From Chloroflexota bacterium (GTDB lineage: Bacteria; Chloroflexota; UBA5177; JANWHV01): a DNA stretch of 11,404 bases. The position numbers were made by a program, and so were the translations under genes. Shown in pieces: positions 7,635-11,404 of this stretch. The stretch covers positions 1 to 11,404 of the forward strand of contig JAQBPC010000139.1 in assembly GCA_028287725.1 (NCBI GenBank). The letters are read 5' to 3'. Each line of letters opens with the position of its first letter. Within the stretch, counting starts at the first letter, position 1. The notes under the pieces are model-generated. The model did no database searches, had not been told where the DNA came from, and saw only the letters and a program-made list of their open reading frames with translations.

Positions 7635-7637
7635 TTA
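7635..7637 (-). other. uvrC: In-frame TAA stop codon interrupting uvrC
   Basis: The minus-strand codons read CGC GAT CAT CTC TAA GAC GTT CGA AAA GTC. The codon replaces the single residue between the two helices of the UVR hairpin. No slippery run or obvious recoding element is visible next to it. Confidence 0.9.
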
Positions 7638-8507
7638 GAGATGATCGCGCAAGCGCGCCGAGCGCTCAAAATCGATCTCATCCGCTGCGGACTCCATGGC
7701 GCGCTGCAGTAGTGCGCTCACCTGATCGCTCTTCCCCAGGAGGAATAACGCTGCCTGGTCGATGATGTGCCCGTATTCCTCCTGCGAGATTGCATCGATG
7801 CATGGAGCAGTACAACGGTGGATGTGGTACTCGAGGCAGGGGCGGTTCTCTGGGCTCGCGACGGTCAGCGTTCGCTCCTGCGGCGGACCATTTTCCAGCC
7901 GCGCGCCGCGCCTCCGGCGCCCTTGCGGTCCCTTCCGCCGAGGTTCTTCCGCCGGCACTACAGGGCTTGCCGCGCCGTCTTCGGGCCGCGGCGGCTGAAT
8001 GTTGAGCCGGCACGAGCGATACGGGAATAATCGCTTGAGCAGGTCGAGCGTGCGGTATACCGATTGTGAGCTGGTGTAGGGGCCGAAGTATCTGGCGCCG
8101 TCCTCGGAGCGATGTCGCACGGCTTCGATTCGTGGATAGGGCTCATTTGTGATCCTGATCGAGAGGAAGCTCTTATCGTCCCGCATCAGGATGTTGTATT
8201 TCGGCCGGTATTGCTTGATCAGGTTGAACTCGACGAGCAGCGCCGCGTTCTCACTGGGCAGGATTTGAAAGTCGATCTCGGCGATTCGCTGTACCAGGTG
8301 CGAGTTTTTCAGGCTCAGGCCGTTTGGATTCCGGAAGTAGGAGCGAACACGGTCACGCAAGCTGCGCGCCTTACCGACATACAGCACCGTACCGTGTTCA
8401 TCCTTGAACAGGTAGCAGCCCGGCTGCGCGGGCAGCTTGGCAAGCGTCTCCTCTATCGCCGCGGAAAACCCGCCGGCCGGCGCCACTCCCACCCCTTCTT
8501 CATTCAT
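7635..8507 (-). CDS. uvrC: UvrC N-terminal part: GIY-YIG nuclease, Fe-S cysteines, first half of UVR domain
   Basis: These 290 residues precede the internal stop. The GIY-YIG domain, which makes the 3' incision, spans about residues 27-105: GCYLF (30-34), VLYVGKARSLRDRV (41-54), and the metal-binding Glu E93 in LLVEFNLIKQYRPKYNI. Next are the four cysteines expected to hold a [4Fe-4S] cluster: C166 (YRSC), C224 (RPC), C232 (HRC) and C236 (APC). An Arg/Pro/Glu-rich stretch of about 45 residues (170-217, including GRRRRG) is inserted between the first and second of these. The fragment ends inside the UVR helical hairpin (about 262-290) that normally contacts UvrB. Translated alone, it would lack the 5'-incision domain. 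The ATG at 8507 has only a distant GAGG (11 bases upstream). Confidence 0.85.
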   Translation of the reverse strand: MNEEGVGVAPAGGFSAAIEETLAKLPAQPGCYLFKDEHGTVLYVGKARSLRDRVRSYFRNPNGLSLKNSHLVQRIAEIDFQILPSENAALLVEFNLIKQYRPKYNILMRDDKSFLSIRITNEPYPRIEAVRHRSEDGARYFGPYTSSQSVYRTLDLLKRLFPYRSCRLNIQPPRPEDGAASPVVPAEEPRRKGPQGRRRRGARLENGPPQERTLTVASPENRPCLEYHIHRCTAPCIDAISQEEYGHIIDQAALFLLGKSDQVSALLQRAMESAADEIDFERSARLRDHL

Positions 8508-8554
8508 CGTCCAGGCAACCTCAAACGCCGTTCCAACCTACCCTACATGACATA

Positions 8555-8563
8555 ATGATACCA
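8555..8563 (-). promoter_or_regulatory. Possible extended -10 promoter for uvrC
   Basis: On the minus strand TGGTATCAT (8563-8555) fits the extended -10 form TGnTATAAT, with two mismatches in the hexamer at most. No good -35 hexamer is present. The predicted start near 8548 would leave a leader of about 41 nt before the uvrC ATG. The 183-bp gap to the SDR gene shows no clear terminator. Confidence 0.3.
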
Positions 8564-8690
8564 TGAGACGGCGACCTCTGCCCTATCCCGGCCTGTGGCA
8601 CATGGCGCTACAACCGGTCGGTGAACTGGCTAAAGAGCGTCGACCAGCATGCATGCGCGCCCCGCGTTCAAGCGTCCAGTCGATGGTCCT

Positions 8691-9458
<768 letters not shown>

Positions 9459-9521
9459 GCCCGGTCCTCCATTTCGTGTCTCGGGACTTCACTTCGGTCG
9501 CACCGACGTTGCGATGGCTGC

Positions 9522-10598
9522 TCAGGGGATCAGCAGGGTCTTCAGATTGTCACCTCCGCGTGCGGCGTCCATAGCGGCAGCGAAGTCAACTAATGGGAAC
9601 TCGGCGGTAATAAGGCTACGTACATCGATACTGCCATCGGCAATCGCCGCGATCGCCTTTGGATAGCAGTAGGGTCCGAGATGGCTGCCGTGAATGTTGA
9701 GCTCCTTCTGGTCCCCCACGATGTTCCAGTCGATGGTCGATTGCCCTGCCATCACGCTGAACGCCACGAGCGTGCCCAGTCTCCGGATCATCTCCAGACC
9801 CATTTGAGGCGCCGCAACGTTGCCCGTGGCCTCAATGAATACGTCGCAGCCGTATCCATTGGTTAGCCCTTTCACCCGGGCCACCGCGTTCTCTTCGAGT
9901 GGATTGATCGTCACATCCGCGCCGAAGCGCCGAGCGAGCTCAAGTCGATAATTTTTCGTGTCGACGGCGATCAATTGACCCGGATTGAAGCGCTTGGCGG
10001 CTTGCAGCATGCAAAGCCCGATGTTGCCGACGCCGGCCACGACCACCGTATCCCCGGGCCGGATCTCGCCGCGATCCACCGCGTGCATGGCACAGGCGAG
10101 TGGCTCGATATAGGCCGCTTCCCGCGCCGAGATCCGCGGATCGATAATGTGAATCCTGCTGTTGGCCGGGTAGATCATATACTCGGCCATGCCGCCTTCG
10201 GCAAGGCTGCGCTTGAAACCGAAGATGATGTGCGGTTCGCACATCCAGTATTGGCCGTTCTTGCAGAATCGACAGGCGTTGCAGGGGATTATTTGTTCGG
10301 CGACAACGTGATCACCCAGGGAGATGCCATGCCGCTCGCCGGCTCCCTCGCCGAGTGCGGCAACCGTGCCCGCGAACTCGTGTCCGGCAGTTACCGGGGC
10401 ATCCGCATAGCCACCCGAGCCATCCACGCCCCAAAACGTATGGCCGCCGGTGAAGCATTTGATGTCGCTGGCGCAAATACCGGCGGCGCCCACTTTCACA
10501 AGTACCTCACCCGGTCCGGGGACCGGGCGTAGCACCTCTTCGACCCGATAATCAAACGGGCCATGGCATACCACGGCATGCATCGTCTCGGTCGCCAT
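9522..10598 (-). CDS. Zinc-dependent medium-chain dehydrogenase, probable polyol (erythritol/threitol-like) dehydrogenase
   Basis: This 358-residue member of the alcohol/sorbitol dehydrogenase superfamily should oxidise a secondary alcohol with NAD. Counting from the ATG at 10598, catalytic zinc ligands are C42 (GICASDIK), H73/E74 (GHEFAG) and E165 (YIEPLACAMHA). The structural zinc site has all four cysteines, C106, C109, C112 and C120. The Rossmann motif is GVGNIG (189-194), and D213 (AVDTKN) at the end of beta-2 favours NAD. The region CFTGGHTFWGVDG, between C42 and GHE, resembles from memory the erythritol/L-threitol dehydrogenase branch; that assignment is tentative. A GTG at 10619 would add seven residues, but those codons contain the strong Shine-Dalgarno GGGAGGGG (10603-10610), which serves the ATG at 10598, so I chose the ATG. 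It is the first gene of a pair with the SDR and diverges from the glutamate dehydrogenase gene. Confidence 0.92.
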   Translation of the reverse strand: MATETMHAVVCHGPFDYRVEEVLRPVPGPGEVLVKVGAAGICASDIKCFTGGHTFWGVDGSGGYADAPVTAGHEFAGTVAALGEGAGERHGISLGDHVVAEQIIPCNACRFCKNGQYWMCEPHIIFGFKRSLAEGGMAEYMIYPANSRIHIIDPRISAREAAYIEPLACAMHAVDRGEIRPGDTVVVAGVGNIGLCMLQAAKRFNPGQLIAVDTKNYRLELARRFGADVTINPLEENAVARVKGLTNGYGCDVFIEATGNVAAPQMGLEMIRRLGTLVAFSVMAGQSTIDWNIVGDQKELNIHGSHLGPYCYPKAIAAIADGSIDVRSLITAEFPLVDFAAAMDAARGGDNLKTLLIP

Positions 10599-10602
10599 CC
10601 GT

Positions 10603-10610
10603 CCCCTCCC
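10603..10610 (-). promoter_or_regulatory. Strong Shine-Dalgarno deciding the zinc dehydrogenase start
   Basis: GGGAGGGG on the minus strand, with the GGAGG core six bases before ATG 10598. It lies inside the longer GTG-initiated reading (10619) and therefore argues against the GTG start. Confidence 0.7.
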
Positions 10611-10617
10611 ATGCTGC

Positions 10618-10638
10618 ACTGTCGCTCATGCAGACAGT
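10618..10638. repeat. 6-bp inverted repeat in the zinc dehydrogenase leader
   Basis: ACTGTC (10618-10623) and GACAGT (10633-10638) are perfect inverted copies with a 9-base spacer. They lie between the predicted promoter and the Shine-Dalgarno. It could be an operator or a small leader hairpin. A repeat this short can easily occur by chance. Confidence 0.3.
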
Positions 10639-10648
10639 TGATCGTTTC

Positions 10649-10679
10649 TTTATAGTACTCCGTCCACGGATGGTGTCAC
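10649..10679 (-). promoter_or_regulatory. Candidate promoter for the zinc dehydrogenase-SDR pair
   Basis: On the minus strand GTGACA (10674-10679, 5/6 to the -35 consensus) precedes TATAAA (10649-10654) by 19 bases. An alternative -10, TACTAT, lies at a 16-base spacing. The spacing is imperfect, so confidence is moderate. Transcription would start about 44 bases before the ATG at 10598. Confidence 0.4.
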
Positions 10680-10757
10680 GCTGCGTTGGCTGCTTGTACC
10701 CGCATGGCTCATAGCCAGAATCCACTCTCTACAGGGATAATGCTTGATGTAAAGGAA

Positions 10758-10813
10758 TCACCAGGCAGGGCTAGCTGGCTGCAATGGAGCAGGCGGGAGA
10801 ACGTGCCTGGTGA
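10758..10813 (+). promoter_or_regulatory. 10-bp inverted repeat enclosing the glutamate dehydrogenase ribosome binding site and GTG start
   Basis: TCACCAGGCA (10758-10767) is perfectly complementary to TGCCTGGTGA (10804-10813), with 36 bases between. In RNA the stem would pair the GTG start codon (10810-10812) and hold the Shine-Dalgarno GGGAG (10795-10799) in its loop, next to a smaller CTGC/GCAG hairpin. A role in translational control is inference. Confidence 0.35.
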
Positions 10814-11404
10814 ATAACCGGGAAATGATTGAAACACAGAAGCCAAACCCCTTCAGAATAGCCCAGGAGCAATTTAACCACGCGGCCGACCTTCTCCATC
10901 TGGACGACGGTTACCGCGAGATCCTCAGCGACTGCGATCGAGAATTAACCGTCCACTTCCCAGTCCACATGGACGACGGCAGTATCAAAGTGTTCACCGG
11001 CTACCGGGTACAGCACGATATTTCCCGAGGGCCGGCGAAGGGCGGAATCCGGTTCCATCCGGATGTAACCCTCGACGAGGTAAAGGCCTTGGCGATGTGG
11101 ATGACCTGGAAATGCGCGGTCGTCGGCATCCCATTCGGCGGCGCCAAAGGCGGCGTCATCTGCTCGCCCCAAAACTTCAGTATCCGGGAGCTGGAGCGCA
11201 TAACGCGGCGTTTCACCACCGAAATATCCATTTTGATCGGACCCCAGAAGGATATTCCCGCGCCGGACGTGAATACGAACGCCCAGGTTATGGGCTGGGT
11301 GATGGACACGATCAGCATGCAGACAGGGTTCTCCGTGCCGCCAGTGGTGACGGGTAAACCGCTGTCGATTGGCGGCTCTGAGGGACGTAGCGAGGCAACG
11401 GGCC
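10810..11404 (+). CDS. gdhA: Glutamate dehydrogenase (Glu/Leu/Phe/Val dehydrogenase family), 3' end cut off by window edge
   Basis: 198 codons are visible. The enzyme interconverts glutamate and 2-oxoglutarate plus ammonia with NAD(P), in the cytoplasm, usually as a hexamer. What is seen is the N-terminal substrate-binding domain. It starts with NPFRIAQEQFNHAADLL and continues with ELTVHFPV, then K77 in RGPAKGGIRFHP, K101 in MTWKCAVVG, catalytic K113 in PFGGAKGGV and D153 in DIPAPDVNTNAQVM. The visible part ends in GGSEGRSEATG, just before the nucleotide-binding domain. These motifs fit glutamate dehydrogenase better than leucine or phenylalanine dehydrogenase. I chose the GTG start because GGGAG lies ten bases before it. 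An in-frame ATG at 10825 has no spaced Shine-Dalgarno but would also give a natural N-terminus. The gene is divergent from the zinc dehydrogenase. A GATAAT at about 10735-10740 could be its -10, but no matching -35 is visible. Confidence 0.94.
   Translation, partial: MNNREMIETQKPNPFRIAQEQFNHAADLLHLDDGYREILSDCDRELTVHFPVHMDDGSIKVFTGYRVQHDISRGPAKGGIRFHPDVTLDEVKALAMWMTWKCAVVGIPFGGAKGGVICSPQNFSIRELERITRRFTTEISILIGPQKDIPAPDVNTNAQVMGWVMDTISMQTGFSVPPVVTGKPLSIGGSEGRSEATG

Larger units (their letters stand above)
6438..8507 (-). pseudogene. uvrC: uvrC, excinuclease ABC subunit C, interrupted by one in-frame TAA
   Basis: Read as one frame from ATG 8507 to TAG 6438, this is a 689-residue UvrC with a single stop at codon 291 (TAA, 7635-7637). 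UvrC makes the dual incisions around lesions marked by UvrA and UvrB in nucleotide excision repair. Both halves lie in the same frame (8507 and 7598 differ by 909 bases), so no indel is involved. The sequence across the break, RLRDHL-stop-DVRKVTERQRV, aligns without gap to the usual UvrC pattern RDQI-x-ALEKVxERQRV. One sense codon has therefore become TAA; CAA is the simplest ancestor by a C-to-T change. All catalytic residues on both sides remain. The possibilities are a recent nonsense mutation, a sequencing or assembly error, or read-through. The response regulator follows after 13 bp. The gene identity is certain; its functional state is not. Confidence 0.9.

Noticed and set aside
7635..7637. 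TAA reassigned to an amino acid in this organism
   Set aside because: The response regulator gene ends at TAA (5729-5731) exactly where the family's C-terminus is expected, so TAA works as a stop here. No other gene in the window has an internal TAA.
7598..7640. Frameshift as the cause of the uvrC split
   Set aside because: The two open frames are in phase (909 bases between their first codons), and the sequence across the break aligns with one codon replaced by TAA. A base substitution explains it without an indel.
10598..10619. GTG at 10619 as the start of the zinc dehydrogenase
   Set aside because: The strong GGGAGGGG Shine-Dalgarno would then lie inside the coding sequence, and the seven extra residues match nothing in the family. 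ATG 10598 is correctly spaced.

Overview
The window looks like ordinary chromosomal DNA from a free-living bacterium. It is moderately GC-rich, with mixed ATG/GTG starts and purine-rich ribosome binding sites. A Chloroflexota host is my best guess. The reasons are the divergent GT51 motif 1 of the penicillin-binding protein and the general look of the UvrC, response regulator and glutamate dehydrogenase proteins. This is inference from memory; no ribosomal or other marker gene is present to test it. I see no mobile element, CRISPR array, tRNA or rRNA.

Layout from left to right. Positions 1-2201 (minus) hold a secreted subtilisin-family (S8) protease with an intact catalytic triad; its C-terminus runs off the left edge. 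Positions 2323-3066 (minus) hold a stand-alone ABC-2 type ATPase, with no permease in the window. It lies 49 bp downstream of a class A penicillin-binding protein at 3116-5479 (minus), which has its own good sigma-A-like promoter. A 249-bp gap follows, with tandem TACG-type repeats at 11-12 bp steps. Then come an OmpR/PhoB-type response regulator (5729-6424, minus) and uvrC (6438-8507, minus). The uvrC reading frame is broken by one in-frame TAA at 7635-7637, while everything on both sides is intact. The response regulator's Shine-Dalgarno sequence overlaps the uvrC stop codon, so the two are probably one transcript. Positions 8691-9458 and 9522-10598 (minus) encode a short-chain dehydrogenase and a zinc-dependent medium-chain dehydrogenase. 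They form a two-gene module probably acting on a polyol or ketose. A divergent intergenic region (10599-10809) separates this module from a plus-strand glutamate dehydrogenase gene (10810 to the right edge, partial).

Functionally the window mixes cell-envelope synthesis (PBP), extracellular proteolysis (S8), DNA repair (UvrC), signalling (response regulator), polyol/sugar oxidation (ADH plus SDR) and nitrogen/carbon metabolism (glutamate dehydrogenase). I do not see an undescribed multi-gene system. The most notable points are the single-codon interruption of uvrC, the insertion between the first two iron-sulfur cysteines of UvrC, the possible response-regulator box between the regulator and PBP genes, and a 10-bp inverted repeat that encloses the glutamate dehydrogenase ribosome binding site and GTG start.
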